This document shows, piece after piece, positions 1 through 5,865 of a DNA stretch of 7,262 nucleotides (its first letter is position 1; each line of letters starts with the position of its first letter). The notes beneath the pieces are model-generated. The model had not been told where the DNA came from, did not search any database, and worked only from the letters and a program-made list of their open reading frames with translations. The stretch is from Chryseobacterium sp. (GTDB lineage Bacteria; Bacteroidota; Bacteroidia; Flavobacteriales; Weeksellaceae): assembly GCA_017989575.1 (NCBI GenBank), contig JAGNPP010000127.1, positions 1 through 7,262 of the forward strand, in the 5' to 3' direction. Made by a program: the position numbers and the translations under genes.

Positions 1-135
1 ATTGTTTTCTGGTATGAAAGTCCAATCTCTGTGTTTGTCGAATTCCGGAAATCGATATCCCATCAAATAAGCAATAAAACCAAAACCTATTATCACACAA
101 ACAAAAAATGAAATATAAATCTTTGAATACTTCAT
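1..135 (-). CDS. Unrecognised single-pass membrane protein, N-terminal part only
   Basis: This is an open frame of 45 codons starting at the ATG at 135-133 (minus strand) and running off the left edge of the window without a stop. The translation begins MKYSKIYISFF. Residues about 6-26 are a continuous hydrophobic stretch (aromatic, Ile, Val and Gly rich) after two lysines, which suggests a signal anchor or uncleaved transmembrane helix with the N-terminus inside. A charged, probably extracytoplasmic segment follows (GYRFPEFDKHRDWTFIPENN). No lipobox or clear signal-peptidase site is visible. It is divergent from slyD, with 212 bp between the starts. I do not recognise the family and assign no function. 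That the frame is real is inferred from the membrane-protein N-terminus, the A/T-rich leader and the lack of a competing frame; a chance ORF is possible. Confidence 0.6.
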   Translation of the reverse strand, partial: MKYSKIYISFFVCVIIGFGFIAYLMGYRFPEFDKHRDWTFIPENN

Positions 136-282
136 GATTTTGAACTTAAATTTCTCATTTGTTTGGATGTTTTTAGTTTGGCTAAGTTCAAGAAAATTTT
201 GGAAGAGAACAAATCAGAAGAAAATTTGAAGATCGTTTTTGATGTTTTATTTTGAAAATTATGGCTTTTAATTTCAAAAGCT

Positions 283-290
283 TAATTTTG
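283..290 (+). promoter_or_regulatory. Possible -7 promoter box for slyD
   Basis: TAATTTTG matches the Bacteroidota -7 consensus TAnnTTTG exactly and lies 57 bp before the slyD ATG. No good TTTG -33 box is found 17-19 bp upstream; the nearest TTTG (251-254) is 28 bp away. A second weaker pair, TTTG at 225-228 and TATTTTG at 248-254 (19-bp spacer), is an alternative. The DNA is very AT-rich, so chance matches are likely. Confidence 0.3.
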
Positions 291-347
291 CGATTAATAT
301 TTTTTAATCAATAATATCAGAATAATTTTAAAATTAAATTAATAAAA

Positions 348-848
348 ATGGCATTAGACAAAAATCACGTAGTAACGTTAAAATATGTTCTGCACACCGC
401 TGATGAAACCGGAGAGAAAATTTTTGTAGAAGAAACTTCTTCCGAAGACCCAATGACGTTCTTGTACGGCGTAGGAATGATGATTCCTAAATTTGAAAAC
501 GAAATCCAAAACCTTAATATTGGTGATACAAAATCTTTCACCATAGAGCCAAGCGAAGGCTACGGAGAAAAAGATCCGCAAGCTGTCGCGCAATTGCCAC
601 TTGATATGTTTGAAGGACAAGAATTGCCTCCAGTGGGAGCGGTTTTGCCACTTTCTGACAATCAGGGAAATAATTTTCAGGCTTTGGTGGTAGAAGTAAC
701 TCCGGAAGCGGTAGTTGTGGATATGAACCATCCAATGGCGGGAAGACCTTTGCATTTTGATGTGGAGATTCTAAACACACGTCCTGCGACTGAAGAAGAA
801 TTGGCGCACGGTCACGCACACGGTGCAGACGGACATTCTGGTCACTAA
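348..848 (+). CDS. slyD: SlyD-like FKBP-type peptidyl-prolyl cis-trans isomerase
   Basis: A cytoplasmic prolyl isomerase and chaperone of 166 residues. The FKBP half-domains are at residues about 1-71 and 129-146. The N-terminal part carries the FLYGVGMMIPKFENEI block (38-53) and the IGDTKSFTIEPSEGYG block (58-73). Between the halves is the insert-in-flap chaperone domain (about 72-128), ending in VVVDMNHPMAG, as in E. coli SlyD. The tail reads ATEEELAHGHAHGADGHSGH, matching the start of the SlyD metal-binding tail. It has only five histidines (154, 156, 158, 163, 166) and no cysteines, so nickel binding may be weaker than in E. coli SlyD, whose tail is longer and Cys/His-rich. There is no signal peptide. 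The ATG at 348 follows an A-rich leader and matches the family N-terminus. The gene stands alone and ends 22 bp before a strong terminator. The family call is firm; its specific role here is inferred. Confidence 0.95.
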   Translation: MALDKNHVVTLKYVLHTADETGEKIFVEETSSEDPMTFLYGVGMMIPKFENEIQNLNIGDTKSFTIEPSEGYGEKDPQAVAQLPLDMFEGQELPPVGAVLPLSDNQGNNFQALVVEVTPEAVVVDMNHPMAGRPLHFDVEILNTRPATEEELAHGHAHGADGHSGH

Positions 849-870
849 TCTGAGTTAAGATAAAATTAAA

Positions 871-910
871 AACCCCTTCAGAATTTTAAACTCTGAAGGG
901 GTTGTTTTTT
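871..910. terminator. Bidirectional intrinsic terminator between slyD and pepD
   Basis: A perfect 12-bp stem is formed by AACCCCTTCAGA (871-882) and its complement (892-903) with a 9-nt loop. A T-run (905-910) follows on the plus strand, and an A-run (867-872) gives U-rich RNA on the minus strand. It lies 22 bp after the slyD stop and 15 bp beyond the pepD stop, so it can end both convergent transcripts. Confidence 0.93.
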
Positions 911-925
911 AGAAGTCAGAAAAAA

Positions 926-2365
926 TTACTTCTTAGGAATATTTTTCAAAATTTCCTGTGTGTATTTCCAGAATTTTTGGGTCGATGAGATGCTTGCTCT
1001 TTCATCTGGCGAGTGCGCCCCTTTGATGGTTGGTCCAAAACTTACCATTTCCATTTTTGGATAATTGGCTCCGATGATTCCGCATTCCAAACCAGCGTGA
1101 CAAGCAACAACCATTGGTTTTTCTCCGAAGTTGTTTTCGTAAAGTTCCGTCATCACTTTGATGATTTCTGCATCTGGTTTTGGTTTCCAGCCTGGGTACG
1201 AACCTCCGAATTCTGTTTTCAAACCATTGCTTTCAAATGCTGCTTTCAATTGGTTGGCAACTTCCCATTTTGTAGATTCTACAGAAGAACGAGTCAAGTT
1301 TAATATTTTAATTTCGCCATTTTTAAGTTCCACTCTCGCAATATTGTTGGACGCTTCTACCAAACCTTCCACATCTGGACTCATTCGGAAAACACCGTTG
1401 TTGGCACCATTAATTGAGAAAACAACTTTCTTCGAATCTTCAAAAGAAATGGCTTTTTCGGATGAATCAGCTTTTGAAATATTAATTGTTAAATCTTTTT
1501 CAATAGAAGCAAATTCCTCCAAGATTTCAGATTTCAATTGTTCTGCATTTTTCAAAAACTCAGATTGATTTTCTACTGAAAAAATTGCAACTGCTTCTCT
1601 CGGAATTGCGTTTCTCAAACTACCACCATCAATCGAAATCAATTGAATTTGATTTTCCAATCCGAGGAATAAAAATCTTCCAATCAATTTATTTGAGTTT
1701 CCAAAACCTTTGTGAATGTCCATTCCAGAATGTCCGCCTTGCAAACCTTTGATTTCGATTTTGAAAGTTTCTCCGTTGGAATCATTCAAATTAAATTTAG
1801 CAGAAGCTGTCACATCCACGCCTCCAGCACAACCGATATCGATTTCGTCATCTTCTTCGGTGTCAAGGTTTAATAAAATTTCGCCTTTCAATTGTCCTGG
1901 TTTCAAAGCTAATGCGCCAGTCATCCCAGTTTCTTCATCAATTGTGAAAAGTGCTTCCAAATCAGGGTGGGGAATATCGTTGCTTTCCAAAATCGACATT
2001 ATGGTTGCAACGCCCAAACCATTGTCTGCGCCCAAAGTCGTTCCTTTTGCCTTCACCCAATCGCCATCCACAAACATTTGGATGCCTTGCGTTTCGAAAT
2101 CAAAATCGACATCGTTGTTTTTTTGGCAAACCATATCCAGGTGAGATTGCATCACGATTGCTTGTCTGTCTTCCATTCCTGGTGTTGCAGGTTTTGTGAT
2201 GATGACATTTCCAGCTTCGTCAACTGTTGTCGGCAAACCCAGTTTATCACCGAATTCCTTTATAAATCTAATGACTTTTTCTTCTTTCTTTGAAGGTCTT
2301 GGAACAGAATTAAGCGCTTCGAAGTTTTTCCAAATCACTTTTGGTTCCAATTGTGAGTATTCCAT
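926..2365 (-). CDS. pepD: Aminoacyl-histidine dipeptidase (M20C family, PepD-like)
   Basis: A cytoplasmic di-zinc peptidase, 479 residues, close to the 485 of E. coli PepD, that cleaves Xaa-His dipeptides such as carnosine and other small peptides. Visible metal-site motifs are QSHLDMVC (His75, Asp77), LGADNGLG (Asp114, bridging), DEETGMTGA (Glu144 general base, Glu145), LNLDTEEDDEIDIGCAGG (Asp168) and GAHSPDERASI (His451). These sit at a near-constant offset from the known E. coli ligands. The lid/dimerisation domain with GLQGGHSGMDIHKG (207-220) lies between the two catalytic halves, and CHAGLECGII (422-431) is the conserved C-terminal block. No catalytic residue is missing and there is no signal peptide. 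It lies 54 bp downstream of the 2420-3001 gene with no terminator between, so the two may be co-transcribed. It converges on slyD across a shared terminator. The family call is firm; the exact substrate range is not readable from sequence. Confidence 0.96.
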   Translation of the reverse strand: MEYSQLEPKVIWKNFEALNSVPRPSKKEEKVIRFIKEFGDKLGLPTTVDEAGNVIITKPATPGMEDRQAIVMQSHLDMVCQKNNDVDFDFETQGIQMFVDGDWVKAKGTTLGADNGLGVATIMSILESNDIPHPDLEALFTIDEETGMTGALALKPGQLKGEILLNLDTEEDDEIDIGCAGGVDVTASAKFNLNDSNGETFKIEIKGLQGGHSGMDIHKGFGNSNKLIGRFLFLGLENQIQLISIDGGSLRNAIPREAVAIFSVENQSEFLKNAEQLKSEILEEFASIEKDLTINISKADSSEKAISFEDSKKVVFSINGANNGVFRMSPDVEGLVEASNNIARVELKNGEIKILNLTRSSVESTKWEVANQLKAAFESNGLKTEFGGSYPGWKPKPDAEIIKVMTELYENNFGEKPMVVACHAGLECGIIGANYPKMEMVSFGPTIKGAHSPDERASISSTQKFWKYTQEILKNIPKK

Positions 2366-2419
2366 TTTTTTTGAAATTTTGAATTGGCAATTTACTAATT
2401 AAAGAGCTATTATTAAAGT

Positions 2420-3001
2420 TTATCTGCCATTGAAGGTGATTTTTTTCCTTGGCTTAGTACCGGAAAATTCTTCAATCCTTTTCACAAAATTTCCATTTTC
2501 AAAATAGAGAAGACAATTAAAGCAGGTCATTTTGTGTTCTTTTTTAATGATTTCTACATTAAGAGCTTTTTGAAAACGACCTACATAATTTGGCTTGAAA
2601 TTATCTTCGTCGGCGTTTCTATTAATAACAAATACCGGAGATGGATTACTACTTAGCTCTTCTAGGGTTTGACGTAGATTCATATAGCCGTCCATCACAA
2701 AGAACAATTTGTAATCTTTTTCCTTCGCAAAATCAATAAAGTCTTGTAATGGCTTCAATCTCAGATAAGAGCCGTTCGTAAAGATATATACAATAGCTTT
2801 TGGATGATTTTTAAGTTCGTCTGCAAGTTGCTCTCCCGTAATTTTATATATAAAATTTTGATTTAAATTTTGAAAGCTATCTAAGGTTTTTACCCGATAG
2901 CGATAATAGTCTGGTATTTTATCAGAATCATCTCCCCATCCATTGACGGTGCAAGAAATCTGTACAATAGATGCAAATACGAGTAGAATTATTTTTTTCA
3001 T
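2420..3001 (-). CDS. Putative exported thioredoxin-fold protein, unknown function
   Basis: 193 residues. The N-terminus (MKKIILLVFASIVQISC) is a signal sequence. Cys17 could be a lipidation site, but Gln at -3 and Ile at -2 make a poor lipobox, so a secreted or periplasmic form is possible. The middle looks like a thioredoxin fold: a strand at KAIVYIFTNG (68-77), a helix (83-94), strands KLFFVM (98-103) and PVFVINRN (122-129), then the hairpin CLLYFENGNFVKRIEEF (163-179). Where thioredoxins have their active-site CxxC, after the first strand, this protein reads TNGSYLRL, with no cysteine. A CxxC (CFNC, 160-163) instead lies directly before the last hairpin, roughly where the cis-proline loop would be. 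I do not recognise a named family. The gene sits between the yiaA terminator and pepD and may share a transcript with pepD. The fold is inferred from strand/helix pattern only; redox activity is not shown. Confidence 0.82.
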   Translation of the reverse strand: MKKIILLVFASIVQISCTVNGWGDDSDKIPDYYRYRVKTLDSFQNLNQNFIYKITGEQLADELKNHPKAIVYIFTNGSYLRLKPLQDFIDFAKEKDYKLFFVMDGYMNLRQTLEELSSNPSPVFVINRNADEDNFKPNYVGRFQKALNVEIIKKEHKMTCFNCLLYFENGNFVKRIEEFSGTKPRKKITFNGR

Positions 3002-3020
3002 TTAGTTAAGCTAGTTTTCT

Positions 3021-3028
3021 CAAAAATA
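3021..3028 (-). promoter_or_regulatory. Possible -7 box before the 2420-3001 gene
   Basis: On the minus strand TATTTTTG matches TAnnTTTG and lies 20 bp before the ATG at 3001. It overlaps the U-tract of the upstream yiaA terminator, and no TTTG box is correctly spaced upstream because that DNA forms the terminator stem. The short implied leader and the T-rich context make this weak. Confidence 0.25.
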
Positions 3029-3059
3029 TAAAAACCTCTCAATGATTTGAGAGGTTTTT
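3022..3059 (-). terminator. Intrinsic terminator downstream of yiaA-like gene
   Basis: A perfect 13-bp stem (3030-3042 with 3047-3059, core CCTCTCAA) closes a 4-nt loop, TGAT. Read on the minus strand it is followed by TTTTTATATTTTTG. It lies 22 bp after the yiaA-like stop and separates that transcript from the next gene. The plus-strand reading has T3055-3059 and could act weakly in the other direction. Confidence 0.9.
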
Positions 3060-3081
3060 GCTGATATAGTTTTATAAATTT

Positions 3082-3474
3082 TTAATCTTCCATCATATTG
3101 TCACGCGTATTCTTCTGAACGGCGATCGCTCCGAAAAGTGCAAGCAAAAATGCGAAAGCATAGAATCCTTTTTCACTCGGGAGAATCGTTGCATTCCAAA
3201 GTCCGATCACGAGTAGAACGATGGATGATAATGTGGCAAACCAACAAAGTCCGTAGTAGATGTCTGTTACTTTGATGTTTTCCATTTTGTCGCGAACGGC
3301 TTTCTGCAAAGAAACGACTGCGAACAAACCGTAGAGTAGGATGGTAAAGTAGTAGCCTTTTTCATTCAGTAACATCTCGGCGCGTGCAAGTCCTACGATG
3401 AAACCAATCATTCCTGCTCCCAGAGCGACCCACGAAGCAGCAACGAAGGCATTTGATACTTTTTGTTTTCTCAT
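3082..3474 (-). CDS. YiaA/YiaB-family inner membrane protein
   Basis: A 130-residue integral membrane protein made of two copies of the YiaA/B two-helix domain. Copy 1 (about 9-62) contains FVAASWVALGAGMIG and NEKGYYF...LFAVVSLQKAVRD. Copy 2 (about 73-125) contains YYGLCWFA and SEKGFYA...LFGAIAVQKNTRD. Each copy has a helix, a loop with EKG[YF]Y, a second helix, then QK-x-x-RD, giving about four membrane segments (about 10-30, 40-58, 73-93, 103-120). Both termini are charged and probably cytoplasmic. The family is widespread but its biochemical role is not established, so I give no function beyond membrane location. The length fits the two-copy YiaA form rather than a single-domain one. The ATG at 3474 gives the family-like N-terminus MRKQKVSNAFVAASW. 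The gene is a single unit with its own terminator downstream and the long repeat-bearing gap upstream. Confidence 0.9.
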   Translation of the reverse strand: MRKQKVSNAFVAASWVALGAGMIGFIVGLARAEMLLNEKGYYFTILLYGLFAVVSLQKAVRDKMENIKVTDIYYGLCWFATLSSIVLLVIGLWNATILPSEKGFYAFAFLLALFGAIAVQKNTRDNMMED

Positions 3475-3564
3475 TAATTTATGTTTTTTAATTGTTTAAT
3501 TTCATAAAATATATTCTTTTTTTGATAAATCATTCGGGAATGTTATAAATTTTTGAGAAAGTTT

Positions 3565-3725
3565 CTATCGAAAAAGAAAGCCCATAGCCCCGATAGTAGC
3601 GAATACCCCACAGTTGGGTTGGAGAATTGGAGGGTTTGCGGATGGAGAGCGGTGGCACGAGGAGTAGTAGCGGATAGCGGGAAATAGCTCCTTATTGGGT
3701 TGGAGAGTTTGAGGGGTTTGGGGAT
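3565..3725. repeat. GC-rich tandem-duplicated intergenic element
   Basis: Most of the 331-bp gap between ahcY and the yiaA-like gene is this element. Two similar units follow each other. TAGTAGCGAATA (3594-3605) recurs as TAGTAGCGGATA (3665-3676). The block at 3614-3643, starting TTGGGTTGGAGAATTGGAGG, recurs at 3695-3725 with three substitutions and one extra G. The left end carries an inverted pair, CTATCG (3565-3570) and CGATAG (3591-3596). GC over 3581-3725 is about 54% by my count, against about 16% in the 80 bp at 3481-3560. The plus strand is markedly G-rich, the minus strand C-rich. From memory, similar blocks are scattered between genes in Chryseobacterium-type genomes, which would make it a dispersed repeat; I could not test this. 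The rest of the gap is AT-rich leader DNA (3475-3564) and the ahcY terminator with a short 7-bp repeat (3726-3805). Confidence 0.7.
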
Positions 3726-3756
3726 AAAAAAACGCTCCAGAAAAAATCTGAAGCGT
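3726..3756 (-). terminator. Intrinsic terminator of ahcY
   Basis: On the minus strand, ACGCTTCAG (3756-3748), a 7-nt loop and CTGGAGCGT (3740-3732) form a 9-bp stem with one G-U pair, followed by six T residues (3731-3726). It lies 49 bp past the ahcY stop codon and directly before the tandem repeat element, so that element is probably outside the ahcY transcript. Confidence 0.88.
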
Positions 3757-3781
3757 CTTGAAATATATTTTTGTCATCCAT

Positions 3782-3800
3782 CTTCCGACTTCCGACTTCC
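3782..3800. repeat. Short 7-bp tandem repeat (CTTCCGA) after ahcY stop
   Basis: CTTCCGA occurs twice in full (3782-3788, 3789-3795) and then partially (CTTCC, 3796-3800), ending 5 bp from the ahcY stop codon. It is in the 3' untranslated part of the ahcY message. The function is unknown, and replication slippage is the simplest explanation. Confidence 0.7.
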
Positions 3801-3805
3801 AGCAT

Positions 3806-5119
3806 TTAATATCTGTAATATTCTGGTTTGAAAGGTCCTTTCACGTCAACACCGATGTAATCTGCTTGCTCTGGAGAAAGAACTTCTAGCTCAACGCTTA
3901 ATTTCTTAAGGTGCAATTCAGCTACTTTCTCGTCCAAATGTTTTGGTAACATATAAACTTCGTTTCCGTAAGCTGCAGAGTTGGTCCAAAGTTCGATTTG
4001 AGCCAAAGTCTGGTTACTGAATGAGTTAGACATTACAAAACTTGGGTGACCAGTTGCACAACCAAGGTTTACCAATCTTCCTTCTGCAAGGATGATCACT
4101 TCTTTACCTTCGATGGTGTAGATGTCAACTTGAGGTTTAACTTCAGATTTTGTGTGACCGTAGTTTTCGTTCAACCAAGCCATATCGATTTCATTATCGA
4201 AGTGACCAATGTTACAAACGATCGCTTTGTCTTTCAATTTCAAGAAATGCTCTTTTCTCACGATGTTGAAGTTTCCAGTCGTCGTGATTACGATATCAGC
4301 GTTATCAACAACTGTATCCAATCTTTTCACTTCGTAACCGTCCATCGCCGCTTGTAGTGCACAAATTGGGTCGATTTCCGTTACAGTTACGATAGAACCA
4401 GCTCCTCTGAAAGATGCTGCAGTTCCTTTTCCAACGTCTCCGTATCCGCAAACTACAACTCTTTTTCCAGCCAACATAAGGTCTGTCGCTCTTCTTACAG
4501 CATCTACTGCAGATTCTTTACAACCGTATTTGTTATCGAATTTAGACTTGGTAACAGAATCATTCACGTTGATTGCAGGCATTACCAAAGTTCCGTTTTT
4601 CATTCTTTCGTACAATCTGTGAACGCCAGTTGTGGTTTCTTCAGAAAGTCCTTTGATGTCTTTTGTGAATTCTGGGTATCTGTCAAAAACCATATTTGTC
4701 AAATCTCCACCGTCATCTAGGATCATATTCAATGGTTTTCTGTCTTCACCAAAGAATAATGTTTGCTCGATACACCAGTCAAAATCTTCTTCGTTAAGAC
4801 CTTTCCAAGCGTAAACAGGAATTCCAGCAGCAGCAATTGCCGCAGCAGCGTGGTCCTGAGTAGAGAAGATGTTGCAAGAAGACCAAGTCACCTCTGCACC
4901 AAGCGCAACCAAAGTTTCGATCAAAACGGCAGTCTGGATTGTCATGTGAAGACATCCTGCGATTCTTGCACCTTTAAGCGGTTGAGACGGTCCGAATTCT
5001 TCACGGATTGCCATCAAACCTGGCATTTCTGCTTCGGCTAAAGTAATTTCTTTTCTTCCCCATTCTGCTAAGGAAATGTCCTTCACTTTGTAAGGAACGT
5101 ATTGTGTTGTTGTACTCAT
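3806..5119 (-). CDS. ahcY: Adenosylhomocysteinase (S-adenosylhomocysteine hydrolase)
   Basis: A cytoplasmic NAD-dependent enzyme, 437 residues, that splits S-adenosylhomocysteine into adenosine and homocysteine, removing the product inhibitor of methyltransferases and feeding methionine regeneration. Substrate-site residues seen by position against the human enzyme are His58 (CLHMT), Asp136 (DDGGD), Glu161 (SEETTTG), Lys191 and Asp195 (TKSKFDNKYG) and His306 (NIGHFDNEID). The Rossmann NAD site is VVVCGYGDVGKGT (221-233, GxGxxG at 225-230). The C-terminus KPEYYRY supplies the Lys431/Tyr435 pair that reaches into the partner subunit's NAD site. No key residue is missing. The ATG at 5119 gives the expected YKVKDISLAEWGRKEI start. 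The gene is a single unit: its terminator follows 49 bp after the stop, and hugZ is divergent 161 bp upstream. No SAH riboswitch-like fold is evident in the short AT-rich leader. Confidence 0.98.
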   Translation of the reverse strand: MSTTTQYVPYKVKDISLAEWGRKEITLAEAEMPGLMAIREEFGPSQPLKGARIAGCLHMTIQTAVLIETLVALGAEVTWSSCNIFSTQDHAAAAIAAAGIPVYAWKGLNEEDFDWCIEQTLFFGEDRKPLNMILDDGGDLTNMVFDRYPEFTKDIKGLSEETTTGVHRLYERMKNGTLVMPAINVNDSVTKSKFDNKYGCKESAVDAVRRATDLMLAGKRVVVCGYGDVGKGTAASFRGAGSIVTVTEIDPICALQAAMDGYEVKRLDTVVDNADIVITTTGNFNIVRKEHFLKLKDKAIVCNIGHFDNEIDMAWLNENYGHTKSEVKPQVDIYTIEGKEVIILAEGRLVNLGCATGHPSFVMSNSFSNQTLAQIELWTNSAAYGNEVYMLPKHLDEKVAELHLKKLSVELEVLSPEQADYIGVDVKGPFKPEYYRY

Positions 5120-5153
5120 ATTTATAATTAAAATAAGTTTAAAAACTAAAGTG

Positions 5154-5161
5154 CAAAATTA
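5154..5161 (-). promoter_or_regulatory. Possible -7 promoter box for ahcY
   Basis: Reading the minus strand, TAATTTTG fits TAnnTTTG exactly and lies 34 bp before the ahcY ATG, implying a leader of roughly 28 nt. The -33 region has only a T-run (GGTTTTT), not a clear TTTG, so support is partial. Confidence 0.35.
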
Positions 5162-5230
5162 CAATATATAATTAAGATATAAAAACCTTTAATAATTTCC
5201 GATTATGACAATATACATAAGAAGATTTTA

Positions 5231-5259
5231 TTTGGTTTAAATCTAAATAACTATTTTTG
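5231..5259 (+). promoter_or_regulatory. Promoter of the hugZ-like gene
   Basis: TTTG (5231-5234) and TATTTTTG (5252-5259) are separated by 17 bp, fitting the Bacteroidota primary sigma factor consensus TTTG and TAnnTTTG. The -7 box is 21 bp from the ATG at 5281, giving a short A/T-rich leader without a Shine-Dalgarno sequence, which is normal in this phylum. It is the best-supported promoter in the window. Confidence 0.55.
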
Positions 5260-5280
5260 TGACATCTAAAAAAATATATT

Positions 5281-5805
5281 ATGAGTGAACAGACAGAAGA
5301 AGCAAAAAGACAAGCAAAACCAGTTGCTCCAAAAGTAAAAGAATTAATTGCTAAAACACTCAGCGTCACTTTGGCAACAGTAGATGCAGAAGGAACGCCG
5401 AACGCGAGCTATGCACCATTTGTTGAAATTGACAACAAATTCTATATCTTGGTTTCTTTTATGGCAAAACATACGAAGAATCTTTCGGAAGGCAGAAAAG
5501 TTTCCGCAATGTTCATCGAGGATGAGTCTGCTACAAAACAAGTTTACGCAAGAGAAAGATTGACAGTTGAGGTTTCCACATCTCAAATCGAAAGAGATTC
5601 TGCTGACTGGACAAACGTTGTAGGACAATTGAAAGAAAGACACGGAAAAATCGTAGATGTTTTGAACGAAATGACAGATTTCATCTTAGTTGCGCTTCAT
5701 CCTGTGAAAGGTGCGTATGTGAATGGTTTTGGAAGTGCTTATTTTGTAGATCAGAATCTTGAAATAATGGAACACAGAAACGATATCAATCACACACAGA
5801 AATAA
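5281..5805 (+). CDS. HugZ/HutZ-family haem utilisation protein (split-barrel, PNPOx-like)
   Basis: 174 residues, close to the 176 of Vibrio cholerae HutZ. The split beta-barrel fold of pyridoxamine-phosphate-oxidase-like proteins is seen in SVTLATVDAEGTPNASYAPF (28-47), FYILVSFMAKHTKNL (54-68) and VSAMFIEDESATKQVYARERLT (74-95). The LAKHT-, IEDE- and AR-RLT-type blocks are those of HutZ/HugZ rather than of true pyridoxamine-phosphate oxidases. Members bind haem and some degrade it to release iron; they act in the cytoplasm. Asp133 (EMTDFILV) lies where HutZ has Asp132, the partner of its haem ligand His170. The C-terminal tail offers His165 and His171 as candidate ligands. No signal peptide is present. 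The gene is monocistronic between its own promoter and terminator, and no haem transporter or TonB receptor gene lies beside it. Family assignment is good; haem binding or breakdown is inferred, and a different flavin- or haem-linked role is possible. Confidence 0.87.
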   Translation: MSEQTEEAKRQAKPVAPKVKELIAKTLSVTLATVDAEGTPNASYAPFVEIDNKFYILVSFMAKHTKNLSEGRKVSAMFIEDESATKQVYARERLTVEVSTSQIERDSADWTNVVGQLKERHGKIVDVLNEMTDFILVALHPVKGAYVNGFGSAYFVDQNLEIMEHRNDINHTQK

Positions 5806-5827
5806 TATCAATATCCAAATATATCAA

Positions 5828-5861
5828 AAGGCTTAGTTTTTACTAAGCCTTCTTTTTTTTT
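5828..5861 (+). terminator. Intrinsic terminator of the hugZ-like gene
   Basis: A 9-bp perfect stem, AAGGCTTAG (5828-5836) with CTAAGCCTT (5843-5851), closes a 6-nt loop and is followed by C and nine T residues (5853-5861). It begins 22 bp after the stop codon. Confidence 0.93.
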
Positions 5862-5865
5862 GAGT

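Noticed and set aside
264..309. Inverted repeats GCTTTT/AAAAGC and GATTAA/TTAATC in the slyD leader
   Set aside because: Both are 6-bp stems of mainly A/T in a region where such matches are expected by chance. No operator or terminator features accompany them.
1716..2144. Long open frames on the strand opposite pepD, and similar ones opposite ahcY and fabF
   Set aside because: They lie wholly inside genes with intact catalytic motifs, show low-complexity Ser/Pro- or Phe-rich translations and have no family resemblance. They are shadows of the real coding frame.
3585..3725. CRISPR array or attachment site at the tandem repeat
   Set aside because: There are only two diverged units with no regular spacers, no cas genes and no adjacent tRNA or integrase.
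3565..3777. A 70-codon open frame on the minus strand starting at 3777
   Set aside because: It runs through the ahcY terminator and then the tandem repeat. Its translation merely repeats (LQPN appears twice because the 81-bp offset is a multiple of three) and has no domain-like character. It is best read as the repeat element, not a gene.
5120..5160. SAH or SAM riboswitch in the ahcY leader
   Set aside because: The leader is only about 40 nt, almost purely A/T, and has no paired GC-rich helices or recognisable aptamer core.
5191..5207. Fur-box-like dyad AATAAT..ATTATG between ahcY and hugZ
   Set aside because: Only 5 bp are symmetric (ATAAT/ATTAT) in very AT-rich DNA, and it lies upstream of the best hugZ promoter rather than over it. 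Iron control of hugZ is plausible but this site is not evidence for it.
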